A stretch of 7,162 nucleotides of DNA from JBGOTP01 sp041476545 (GTDB lineage: Bacteria; Acidobacteriota; Vicinamibacteria; Vicinamibacterales; CAVVIG01). The translations under genes and the position numbers were made by a program. Shown here piece after piece: positions 1 to 6,724 of the stretch. The notes beneath the pieces are model-generated. The model worked only from the letters and a program-made list of their open reading frames with translations, did not search any database and was not told where the DNA came from. Numbering within the stretch: the first letter of the stretch is position 1; each line of letters opens with the position of its first letter. The stretch covers positions 1 to 7,162 of the forward strand of contig JBGOTP010000273.1 of the NCBI GenBank assembly GCA_041476545.1, given 5' to 3'.

Positions 1-1351
1 ACGGATACAGCACCGCGAAGTTCGGCTGCGCGCGCATCATCGCCAGATCTTCGAGCGCCATCTGCGATGGTCCGTCCTCGCCGATCGACACGCCGGCGTG
101 CGACCCGGCCATCTTGATGTTCAGGTTGCTGATCGCCGCCATCCGGATGAAATCGTACGCGCGCGTGAGAAACGCCGCGAACGTGGACGGGAACGGGATC
201 GCGCCGCGGCTCGCCAGTCCCATCGCGGAGCCGATCATCACCTGTTCCGCGATGTAGTTCTGGTAGAAGCGCTCCGGGTGCTTCTCCTCGAACTTCTCGC
301 TGAAGGTCGAGTTCTTGACGTCGCCGTCGAGCGCCACGATCCGGTCGTCGTCGTGTCCGAGCTTCGCGATCCCGGCGCCGAAGGCCTCGCGCGTCGCGAC
401 CGCGTCGCCGATCTGGTACGACGGCGTGCCGACGGTGCCTTTTGTAGGAGGACGTAGAGGTCCGCCTCGACGCTGTCGGGGACCGTCCGGCGGCTGGGCC
501 GGCTCGTCTTCGGGCACGAACTGCGATTCGAGCTCCCTGATTACCGTGTCGAGCTCGTCGCCATTCTTGAACGCCTTGCCGTGCCACCCCGGCTTGCCTT
601 CGGCAATCGAGATCCCCTTGCCCTTGATCGTCCGCGCCAGGATCATCGTCGGCTGCCCCCTGATGCGGCGCGCCTCTTCGAAAGCGTCGAGCAGCGCCTG
701 GACGTCGTGACCGTCGACGACGATCGAGTGCCAGCCGAACGCGCGCCATTTCGAGGCGTAGGCCTCCACGTCGTGATTCCAGATCGACGGGCCGCTCTGG
801 CCAAGGCCGTTGACGTCGGTGATGCCGCAGAGGGAGTCCAGCCGGTCGTGCGCGGCAGTTTCCGCAGCTTCCCACACCGACCCTTCCGCGGACTCGCCAT
901 CACCCAGCATCACATAGGTGCGGTACTCGGATGTGATGCGCCGCGCGTTGAGCGCGATGCCGATGGCCGCGCAGATCCCCTGCCCGAGCGATCCCGTGGC
1001 TACATCGACGAAGGGCAGGCGCGGCGTCGGATGCCCCTCGAGATCGGAGTCGAGCCGCCGCAGCGTCAGCAGCTCCTCGCGCGTGAGGAAGCCCACTTCC
1101 GCCCACGCGGCGTAGAGAATCGGCGCGGCGTGTCCCTTCGACAGCACGAAGCGATCGTTGTCGGGATTCTGCGGATCGCGCGGGTCGTAGCGCATCTCCG
1201 AAAAGAAGAGCGCGGCCATGATCTCGGCAGCCGACGCGCACGTCGTGGGATGGCCGCTCCCCGCCTCGCTGGTCGAGCGAACCGAGTCGATGCGAAGCCG
1301 CGTGGCGACGTTCCTCAACGCCGCAACCCGTGACGATGCTTGTACTGGCAC
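1..1351 (-). CDS. tkt: Transketolase, single-chain, mammalian-like type (C-terminus beyond the window)
   Basis: Transketolase moves two-carbon ketol units between sugar phosphates in the non-oxidative pentose phosphate pathway, using thiamine diphosphate and a divalent metal in the cytoplasm. 450 codons are visible, reading leftward from a GTG at 1351. GGAGG lies nine bases upstream, which supports this start. Cofactor and substrate motifs are in order: SGHPTTCASAAE (His34), LSKGHAAPILYA (His74), EGHP (His107), the ThDP motif GDGESAEGSVWEAA (151-164) closing with DVNGLGQS (Asn181), and GWHGK (His257). The pyrimidine-binding domain carries LDGDVKNSTFSE, the catalytic Glu369 in YIAEQ, and SHAGVSIGEDGPSQMALEDL. 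From memory these match human TKT closely, more than E. coli TktA. That family is about 620 residues, so roughly 170 C-terminal residues are missing here. Residues 292-300 (RQRRGGPLR) look out of frame; see the separate entry. The gene lies 78 bp downstream of the GntR gene on the same strand, so co-transcription is possible. Confidence 0.95.
   Translation of the reverse strand, partial: MPVQASSRVAALRNVATRLRIDSVRSTSEAGSGHPTTCASAAEIMAALFFSEMRYDPRDPQNPDNDRFVLSKGHAAPILYAAWAEVGFLTREELLTLRRLDSDLEGHPTPRLPFVDVATGSLGQGICAAIGIALNARRITSEYRTYVMLGDGESAEGSVWEAAETAAHDRLDSLCGITDVNGLGQSGPSIWNHDVEAYASKWRAFGWHSIVVDGHDVQALLDAFEEARRIRGQPTMILARTIKGKGISIAEGKPGWHGKAFKNGDELDTVIRELESQFVPEDEPAQPPDGPRQRRGGPLRPPTKGTVGTPSYQIGDAVATREAFGAGIAKLGHDDDRIVALDGDVKNSTFSEKFEEKHPERFYQNYIAEQVMIGSAMGLASRGAIPFPSTFAAFLTRAYDFIRMAAISNLNIKMAGSHAGVSIGEDGPSQMALEDLAMMRAQPNFAVLYP
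451..481 (-). other. Compensated double frameshift segment in the transketolase linker
   Basis: Within the otherwise continuous transketolase frame, the codons for about residues 292-300 end mostly in A or T and read RQRRGGPLR. Shifting by one base over the same stretch gives DSVEADLYV, with every codon ending in G or C as in the rest of the gene. The pattern is explained by one extra base in the G run at 478-481 and one missing base near 446-453. The two changes cancel, so the protein continues correctly as PPTKGTVGTPSYQIGD. The segment falls in the linker between the two cofactor-binding domains, where sequence changes should be tolerated. Either paired sequencing errors or a real pair of indels would fit. 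Confidence 0.6.
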
Positions 1352-1360
1352 GAAAGAAGG

Positions 1361-1365
1361 CCTCC
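1361..1365 (-). promoter_or_regulatory. Ribosome binding site of the transketolase gene
   Basis: The minus strand reads GGAGG, nine bases before the GTG at 1351. It is the clearest Shine-Dalgarno sequence in the window. It favours the GTG start over the in-frame ATG codons further inside the gene, which would remove the conserved SGHP motif. Confidence 0.7.
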
Positions 1366-1429
1366 GGAAGGACGCCGCTCAGTCTAGCAGAACGTTATCA
1401 AGCGGCGGTGGATCCGCTGCGTATTTCGC

Positions 1430-2410
1430 TCAGAACAGAACGCCTGCGGCGATGCGCGTCTCCTCCAGCGACTGCGGGTCGGGCTCGCTGAACGCGGGAG
1501 CGACCGTGACCATGCGTTTGATCCGGGTGGGCAGCGTGTCCCAGACGATCGGACTGAACAAGAACAGTCGAAACTTCTGCGTCCGCGCTTGGAGGAGCCT
1601 GCTCAGATCGGGAATGTCACTGACGTTCTTGAATTGAAAACGGCGTTTCTGACCGAACACGTACTCGCAGTGGCGGAGCATGGCCCGGCAGGTCCGTGCG
1701 AAGTCTTCGTCCCCACAGACAAACAAGATGGTCGACCGCGGCGACAACCTGCTGATCCGCCGCCGGATGCGTTCATCCAAGCGAACCTTCACCGAAAATA
1801 CTCGATGTGCATCCTCGCCGGTGACCGTGATCACGTCCTCGTACAGATGCTGGTGGACCAGGATAGCTGACAGGTTCCGCGCGTCGGTGCGCCACCGTGC
1901 GGTGAAGTCGCTTACGGACATGCCCGCGACCCTGATATCCCACGCCTTGGAAATCCTGGCGGCTGATCGTTCGGCGGCCAGGCGGCAGATGTCCACGAAC
2001 ACGTAGGAGGGCGAGGCGGCCTCCCGCGCGGATACCTGTCTGAACAGGAAACGGCTGAGGGCGATGGCGCTCAGCTGGTGCTCCTTGGCCCACGCGATCA
2101 GCTGATCACACCGCTCCGTACTCGCGCGTACCAGGTCCATCTTTGACGCTGCCGCCTCGGCGGACCTACCCACCACGTGCTTCCGATCCTCGGTGAGCAG
2201 AAGACCCATGTCGCGGAGCTCCCGATACGCGCGCCGGACGACGCCGTCGCCGACGCGCAACTGGCGGGCCAGCTCCCGAATCGAAGGCATCGCCTCTCCT
2301 GGCCTGAGCTCCTGGTGCAGGCAGAGGAACTGGATTTGCTCCTTGATCTGCGCGTGGGGAGGAATCTGGCTTTGAGGCGCTACGAAAATGCTGAGCACGG
2401 TTCTGGTCAA
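1430..2410 (-). CDS. GntR-family transcriptional regulator with long atypical effector domain
   Basis: A DNA-binding repressor or activator of the GntR superfamily. Residues about 15-82 form the winged helix-turn-helix: IPPHAQIKEQI, then PGEAMPSIRELARQLRVGDG, VVRRAYRELRDMGLLL and a short wing. This N-terminal style resembles the YtrA-like branch. Those proteins usually have a short tail, but this one continues for about 240 residues. After a helical linker (85-132), YVFVDICRLAAERSAARISK and the following strands suggest an alpha/beta, periplasmic-binding-like ligand domain, and a second alpha/beta unit starts at STILFVCGDEDFARTC (about 226-241). No FCD, UTRA or aminotransferase domain is apparent. 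The effector is unknown. The listed start is a TTG without a recognisable ribosome site; the GTG at 2398, giving MLSIFVAPQ, fits the usual N-terminus of this family at least as well. The gene is divergent from the hybrid kinase across about 137 bp and lies upstream of transketolase on the same strand. Confidence 0.85.
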   Translation of the reverse strand: MTRTVLSIFVAPQSQIPPHAQIKEQIQFLCLHQELRPGEAMPSIRELARQLRVGDGVVRRAYRELRDMGLLLTEDRKHVVGRSAEAAASKMDLVRASTERCDQLIAWAKEHQLSAIALSRFLFRQVSAREAASPSYVFVDICRLAAERSAARISKAWDIRVAGMSVSDFTARWRTDARNLSAILVHQHLYEDVITVTGEDAHRVFSVKVRLDERIRRRISRLSPRSTILFVCGDEDFARTCRAMLRHCEYVFGQKRRFQFKNVSDIPDLSRLLQARTQKFRLFLFSPIVWDTLPTRIKRMVTVAPAFSEPDPQSLEETRIAAGVLF

Positions 2411-2454
2411 CCGAACCGTACAGGGATTCTGTCCCCGCTGTCCAACTTCAGGGC

Positions 2455-2483
2455 TTGACGCGGTCGGTGATCTGCCCTACCGT
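2455..2483 (+). promoter_or_regulatory. Candidate sigma-70-type promoter of the hybrid kinase
   Basis: TTGACG (2455-2460) is followed after 17 bases by TACCGT (2478-2483). The -35 matches the consensus at five of six positions. The -10 keeps the first T, the A and the final T. Transcription would begin near 2490, giving a leader of roughly 58 bases before the kinase GTG. This is the best-spaced pair I see between the two divergent genes. I found no comparably good promoter for the GntR gene. Confidence 0.45.
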
Positions 2484-2485
2484 CT

Positions 2486-2510
2486 GTGTATTCATCATCA
2501 CACGCTGTGT
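2486..2510. repeat. GTGT/ACAC inverted-repeat cluster, candidate GntR operator
   Basis: Three short elements sit in 25 bases: GTGT (2486-2489), ACAC (2500-2503) and GTGT (2507-2510). The first pair forms an inverted repeat with a 10-base spacer, and the second pair an inverted repeat with a 3-base spacer. CTGTGT also occurs twice as a direct repeat (2484-2489 and 2505-2510). GntR-family proteins bind short inverted repeats, often with GT...AC ends. This cluster overlaps the predicted transcription start of the kinase, so binding there would be expected to repress. The arms are only four bases, so chance is a real alternative. Confidence 0.35.
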
Positions 2511-2547
2511 TTATCAGAACATGTAGCCTCTCCGTGACCGGTATCGG

Positions 2548-5500
2548 GTGAGACGGCAGCGTCCGACGTTCCCCTCACTGCCCCAGCTGCCGGCCAGGCT
2601 GACGATCGCCTTGGCCACGCTCGTCGTCGTCGCGCGCGCCGTTCGCGTCCCTTCCCTTGATCCAGTGCTTTGTGGGCTGGGCCCGATGAGGGCGAACACG
2701 GCGGCCTGCTTTCTGCTCGCCGGTCTGTCGCTGGCGTTGTCTCGCCGCGCGGCGGCCAGTCACGTACGTGCCGCCATCGGCGAAGCGTTCGGTGTGGTGG
2801 TGGCGCTCATCGCGACAGCTACGATCGCCGAATCTCTCACCGCTACGAATTGGGGAATCGACAGGCTTCTGTATTTTCGATCGTTGCCCTGCGACGCCGA
2901 CGTCAGGATGCCGGTCATCACGGCACTCGCCTTCGTGCTGCTGGGGCTGGCGCTTGCACTGCGACACCGGGGCCGTGCTCGGAGGACATCGGAAGTGCTG
3001 GCGTCCGGCATGGCGCTGCTTACGTCGGTCCCGCTCCTTGGTTTCGTGTACGGCATCTCCCCCGCGCACGTCGGCGGCCGCTTCGCGGCAATGACGCCGG
3101 GCGCCGCGGCGACTTTCATCCTGCTGTGCGCAGGCTTCTTCCTGTCGTCGCCGGAACTCCGTCGATCGATGCCCCTGTCTGGCTCGGATCCTGAATCGGC
3201 GGCCCTGCGGCGGATGCTAGTCGCGACCTTCGTCTGGCCGGCGATCGGTGGCTGGGCCCTGGTCGGCGGCGTCCGCGCCGGCCTGTATGACGTGGCCTTC
3301 GGCACCGCCGCGCTGGTGACGCTGGGCTTCGCCATGTTCACGGTCCTGATTCTGCGCAACGCACGCGACCTCGACGGCTTGCGCCGCGTGCGGCAGGCGG
3401 CGGAGTCCCAATACCACGACCTGATCGAATGCATGCCAGACGGCATTCTGGCGATCGATCAGCGCGGGCTGATCCGCGTAGCGAATGCGGCGCTGGAGCA
3501 GCTGTTTGGCCATTCGCGCACCGAGCTGATCGGCCAGCCGCTGGAGACCCTGCTGCCCGCCAGATTCCGAGCGCGGCACGTCGCACACTTGGTCGCGTAC
3601 CAAGAGCACCCGCGACGGCGAACGATGGGCGCGGATCTGGATCTGTGGGCCCTTCGGAAGGACGGACGCGAGTTCCCCATCGACGTCAGCCTGAGCCCGG
3701 TGCAGATCCTCGGAGAGCCGATGGCCATCGCCGCCGTGCGCGATGTCAGCGAGCGCCGCCAGGCGAAGCACGCCCTGCAAGAGAGTGAACAGCGATACCG
3801 GACGGTCGTTCAGACGATCGACGAGATTGTGTACGTGATCGAGGTGACAAGCGATCCGTTCGCGGGGCGCGTCGTCTTCGTGAGCGATCGCGCGGAGCGC
3901 ACCACCGGCCATTCGCCTCAGGAGTTCCTGGAGAATCCCCAGCTCTGGAGCTCCCTGATTCATCCCGACGATCGCTCTTCGGTGGCGTCGCTGACGAACC
4001 AGATGTTCAGAGAGCGAACGGCGGTCACGCGGCGGTATCGCCTGCGTCACAAACGGACGGACCGCTACCGATGGGTGGAAGATCGAGTCGTACCGCGGGT
4101 TGAGCCAACCAGCGGGCACGTGATGCTCTTCGGCGTCGCCCGCGACATCACCGACACCGTGCTGGTGACGGAGGCCTTGGCCAACAAGACGCAGGAGCTC
4201 GAGACGATCACCGACGCCATGTCGGCGTACCTCGCGGGCGGGAGCACGCAGGATGCCAGCCGCGGGCTCGTGCGGGGCGCGCTTGACCAGACGCAGAGCG
4301 AGTACGGGTTCATTGGGGTGGTCGTGGACGGACCGGTTCTTCGGATCCTGGCGCACGAGGGGATTGTCTGGAGCGAGACGGAGAATCGCGAGTTCTATGA
4401 GCAGGCGCTTCGCGCGTCTGGGGAAAAGGGCTATCTCGAGTTCCGAAACTTCAACAACCTGTTTGGGCAAGTCGTCACGACCGGGCACGCGGTGCTGTCC
4501 AATGAGCCAGCGAATGATCCCAGGGCTGGGGGACTCCCACGCGGTCATCCGCCGTTGAAGTCTTTCCTGGGTGTCCCGATGGTCTCCGGCCGCACGGATG
4601 TAGTGGGCATCATGGCGGTGGCCAATCGGCCCGGCGGCTACACCGTGCAGGAACAGGCCGCACTGGAGAGGCTCGCGCACGCGGCCGGCGTGCTCTACGA
4701 CAGCTACCACCGACACGAGCGGGAGGCTGCCCTCGAACGGCAGCTGCGCGAGTCACAACGAATGGACGCGATCGGCCGGCTGGCCGGCGGGATCGCGCAC
4801 GACTTCAACAACATGCTGACCGTCATCCTCGGGCTGTCGGACCTGCGGCTCGGCAGCGCCGCGCTCGATGCACCCAGCCGGGCCGATCTCGAGGAGATAC
4901 GCAAGGCGGGCAAGCGCGCAGCCGTTCTCACGCGTCAGCTGCTGGCCTTCAGTCGGCGGCAGGTAATACAGCCCCTCGTACTGGACATGAACGCCGCCGT
5001 CAAGGCGATGGAACAATTCTTACACCGGCTGATCGGTGAGGACATCGAATTCGTGCTTACCCTGGCGCCCGGCGAGGCCCGGGCGAAGATGGACCCGGGA
5101 CAACTCGAGCAAGTGCTGGCGAACCTGGTGATCAACGCCCGGGATGCGATGCCCCAAGGCGGCGCGATCACGATGGAAACCGCAATTGTGCAGCTGGACG
5201 CGTTGGGAGGCGGACGCTTTGCATTCGCGCCCGGACGTTACGTGCGCCTCTCGGTCACCGACACCGGCACGGGAATCGATGAGGAGACGTTAGCGCACAT
5301 CTTCGAACCGTTCTTCACCACCAAGGCGATGGGACAAGGCACGGGTCTGGGTCTGTCGACGGTCTATGGGATCGTCAAGCAGGCAGAGGGCTTCATCGAC
5401 GTCGACAGCGAACCGGGTCGCACGACGTTCACGATCTACTTGCCCTGGACGGGCGAGGCGCTCGCTTCAAGAGAGGATGCGCCCGGCGCGGTCCGTGGCT

Positions 5501-5871
5501 CCTTGCAGGATCTGACTATCCTCGTGGCGGAAGACGACGCGGCCGTCCGCGAGCTCCTCAGGAGGACCCTGGTGGCGGAGGGGTGTCGGGTGCTCGAGGC
5601 GGAGAACGGCGTCCAAGCGATGGCTCTGCTCGCACAGCGAGAGCGGGCGGTCGATCTGGTCCTCACCGACGTCGTGATGCCCTCGATGGGTGGACGGTCG
5701 CTGGCGGACGAGGTCACGCAACTCTATCCGATGGTGAAGGTTCTGTTCATGTCCGGCTATCCCAGCACCCTGATCAGCCAATACGGGGTGCTGGGCGCCG
5801 ACATGGCCTTCCTCGAAAAGCCGTTCACGCCTCAGGGCCTCAAAGCCAAGGTGCTTGAAACGCTACGGTGA
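2548..5871 (+). CDS. Membrane-bound hybrid sensor histidine kinase (8 TM, PAS-PAS-GAF-HisKA-HATPase-REC)
   Basis: A 1107-residue two-component sensor that should autophosphorylate on histidine and pass the phosphate to its own receiver. About eight transmembrane helices fill residues 16-270. PAS1 covers about 287-402, PAS2 about 412-536 (with PAC-like HPDDRSSV and DITD), and a GAF domain about 551-725 (SEYGFIGVVV, HPPLKSFLGVPM). The dimerisation motif GRLAGGIAHDFNNML carries the phospho-acceptor His751. The ATPase has an N box around Asn859/Asn863 (NLVINARDAM), DTGTGID at 905-911, FEPFFTTK, and GQGTGLGLS at 929-937. The receiver has acidic EDD at 995-997, phospho-acceptor Asp1041, Ser1069 and Lys1091, so nothing catalytic is missing. 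The start is GTG; an in-frame TAG at 2524 rules out a much longer N-terminus, and the ribosome site is weak. The signal is unknown. No intact response regulator is adjacent; a decayed sigma-54 activator follows directly. Confidence 0.95.
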   Translation: MRRQRPTFPSLPQLPARLTIALATLVVVARAVRVPSLDPVLCGLGPMRANTAACFLLAGLSLALSRRAAASHVRAAIGEAFGVVVALIATATIAESLTATNWGIDRLLYFRSLPCDADVRMPVITALAFVLLGLALALRHRGRARRTSEVLASGMALLTSVPLLGFVYGISPAHVGGRFAAMTPGAAATFILLCAGFFLSSPELRRSMPLSGSDPESAALRRMLVATFVWPAIGGWALVGGVRAGLYDVAFGTAALVTLGFAMFTVLILRNARDLDGLRRVRQAAESQYHDLIECMPDGILAIDQRGLIRVANAALEQLFGHSRTELIGQPLETLLPARFRARHVAHLVAYQEHPRRRTMGADLDLWALRKDGREFPIDVSLSPVQILGEPMAIAAVRDVSERRQAKHALQESEQRYRTVVQTIDEIVYVIEVTSDPFAGRVVFVSDRAERTTGHSPQEFLENPQLWSSLIHPDDRSSVASLTNQMFRERTAVTRRYRLRHKRTDRYRWVEDRVVPRVEPTSGHVMLFGVARDITDTVLVTEALANKTQELETITDAMSAYLAGGSTQDASRGLVRGALDQTQSEYGFIGVVVDGPVLRILAHEGIVWSETENREFYEQALRASGEKGYLEFRNFNNLFGQVVTTGHAVLSNEPANDPRAGGLPRGHPPLKSFLGVPMVSGRTDVVGIMAVANRPGGYTVQEQAALERLAHAAGVLYDSYHRHEREAALERQLRESQRMDAIGRLAGGIAHDFNNMLTVILGLSDLRLGSAALDAPSRADLEEIRKAGKRAAVLTRQLLAFSRRQVIQPLVLDMNAAVKAMEQFLHRLIGEDIEFVLTLAPGEARAKMDPGQLEQVLANLVINARDAMPQGGAITMETAIVQLDALGGGRFAFAPGRYVRLSVTDTGTGIDEETLAHIFEPFFTTKAMGQGTGLGLSTVYGIVKQAEGFIDVDSEPGRTTFTIYLPWTGEALASREDAPGAVRGSLQDLTILVAEDDAAVRELLRRTLVAEGCRVLEAENGVQAMALLAQRERAVDLVLTDVVMPSMGGRSLADEVTQLYPMVKVLFMSGYPSTLISQYGVLGADMAFLEKPFTPQGLKAKVLETLR

Positions 5872-6215
5872 CGCCGGCGCCACCGCAGACGACTCGCCCG
5901 TGCAGTCGTCGAGAGGCTGTTCGAGAGCGAGCTGTTCGGTCACGTACGGGGAGCGTTTGCCGGCGCCGTCGATACCAAGGTCGGTCTCTTCGAACATGCC
6001 GACGGCGGGACGTTCTTTCTCGACCCGACGATCGACTTTCGACCTTCCAACAGCGCCAGATCGAACGCGTACTCGAGGAAGCCGGTGGCAACAAGTCCCA
6101 GGCGGCGGCCGTCCAGTTCGGATTCCTCGAAACCAAGATAGATCGACTCGTCGCCGAAACTGATCGCCGCGCGCAACGTCTCATAATCCAGACCCAACTC
6201 CCAGGCGCCGCGTAG
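5870..6215 (+). pseudogene. Relic of a sigma-54-dependent (NtrC-type) activator
   Basis: Pieces of an AAA+ enhancer-binding activator survive in different frames. In frame with the preceding kinase, about 5899-6024 reads LFESELFGHVRGAFAGA followed by KVGLFEHADGGTFFLD. This is the sigma-54-contacting loop (normally GAFTGA, here GAFAGA) and the Walker B strand. At 6027 the frame changes and the sequence reads LSTFQQRQIERVLEEAGGNK then SQAAA, the start of the Fis-type C-terminal helix-turn-helix, whose second helix is blurred. Everything between Walker B and the helix-turn-helix, about 190 residues in a normal family member, is gone. A possible third scrap, DDSPV at 5888-5902 in yet another frame, would precede the missing Walker A motif. 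The receiver domain is absent. A normal family member has about 450 residues, so this cannot encode a working activator. It was probably the partner of the upstream kinase. The stretch 5872-6235 holds nothing else except the promoter at its end. Confidence 0.8.
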
Positions 6216-6223
6216 CCGCACAC

Positions 6224-6229
6224 TATAAT
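6224..6229 (+). promoter_or_regulatory. Consensus -10 box TATAAT, probable leaderless promoter
   Basis: A perfect TATAAT ends six bases before the ATG at 6236. Transcription normally starts about seven bases after the -10 box, which here is the A of the start codon, so the mRNA would be leaderless. No Shine-Dalgarno sequence precedes the ATG, in agreement. No recognisable -35 hexamer is found 16-18 bases upstream. The box lies just after the end of the decayed activator, giving the DUF4149 and isocitrate dehydrogenase genes their own promoter. Confidence 0.6.
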
Positions 6230-6235
6230 CGCTGG

Positions 6236-6724
6236 ATGCTCGCGCTGAGATACGTCTACGTGCTCGCGCTCGTCGTCTGGCTCGGTGGGATGGTCATTCT
6301 CGGCGCGGTCGTCGCGCCCACGACCTTCCAGGTGCTGCAAGCCAGCGCACCCGATACCGGCCGGGAGCTGGCGGGTGTCGTCTTCGGCGCGACGCTGGCC
6401 CGCTTCCATTACGTCGCGTACGCCGCCGGCGGGCTGCTGCTGGTCACGCTTGCCGCGATGCGCGTGCTCGGCCCGCGCCCGGCGCACGTCGGCGTGCGCG
6501 CGCTGATTGCGGCCCTCATGCTCGCGGTCGCGCTCTATTCAGGCATGGTCGTGCTGCGCCACATCGACGCGGTGCAGGTCGAAGCCGGCGGACTGCCTTC
6601 ACGCCTTCCGGCAGGCGACGAGCGGCGCGGCCGGTTCGACGCGCTCCACCTGCTGTCGACGCGCTTGATGATGCTCAACATCGCCGGCGCGCTCGTGCTG
6701 TTGTACTGGGAGGCTCGGGAGTAG
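6236..6724 (+). CDS. DUF4149-type four-helix membrane protein
   Basis: A 162-residue integral membrane protein of unknown function. Four hydrophobic segments are visible at about 4-28 (YVLALVVWLGGMVILGAVVA), 57-78, 86-107 and 141-158, with a polar loop at about 108-140. The first helix pattern, WLGGMVxxGAVVAPTTF, and the later LHLLSTRLMMLNI are what I associate with the DUF4149 family (related to eukaryotic TMEM205). I assign it by that resemblance only. The start ATG is chosen because it lies directly after a TATAAT box and begins the first helix with a short N-terminus. The stop codon TAG is followed with no gap by the TTG start of isocitrate dehydrogenase, so the two are almost certainly co-transcribed and translationally coupled. 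No functional link between them is known to me. Confidence 0.8.
   Translation: MLALRYVYVLALVVWLGGMVILGAVVAPTTFQVLQASAPDTGRELAGVVFGATLARFHYVAYAAGGLLLVTLAAMRVLGPRPAHVGVRALIAALMLAVALYSGMVVLRHIDAVQVEAGGLPSRLPAGDERRGRFDALHLLSTRLMMLNIAGALVLLYWEARE
6708..6713 (+). promoter_or_regulatory. Ribosome binding site of the isocitrate dehydrogenase gene
   Basis: GGGAGG lies 11 bases before the TTG at 6725, within the last codons of the DUF4149 gene. A second purine run, GGGAG at 6717-6721, is probably too close. This supports the TTG start and initiation coupled to termination of the preceding gene. Confidence 0.5.

Noticed and set aside
581..1333. 250-codon plus-strand frame opposite transketolase
   Set aside because: Antisense shadow; Arg- and Pro-rich with no motif, whereas the minus strand gives an unbroken transketolase.
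1395..1417. Short hairpin (AGCGG with CCGCT) between gntR and transketolase as a terminator
   Set aside because: The stem is only five bases with no following T run on the minus strand, so read-through is more likely.
2420..2435. Small overlapping palindromes (ACAG-N5-CTGT, GGGA-N5-TCCC) just upstream of the gntR start as an autoregulatory operator
   Set aside because: The arms are four bases and compete with each other; there is no second copy nearby to support a binding site.
2521..2526. ATG directly followed by TAG upstream of the kinase, as a minimal start-stop element
   Set aside because: It has no convincing ribosome site, and a two-codon coincidence is too weak to call a regulatory element.
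3217..4716. 499-codon open frame on the minus strand inside the hybrid kinase
   Set aside because: It is the antisense shadow of PAS, GAF and membrane coding sequence in a GC-rich gene. Its translation shows no recognisable domain, while the plus-strand frame has every kinase motif.
5940..6221. 93-codon minus-strand frame over the activator relic (ELGLDYETLRAAISFGDES)
   Set aside because: Its translation looks fairly natural, but the plus strand there encodes clear NtrC and Fis-type motifs, which explain the sequence better. I cannot exclude it fully.
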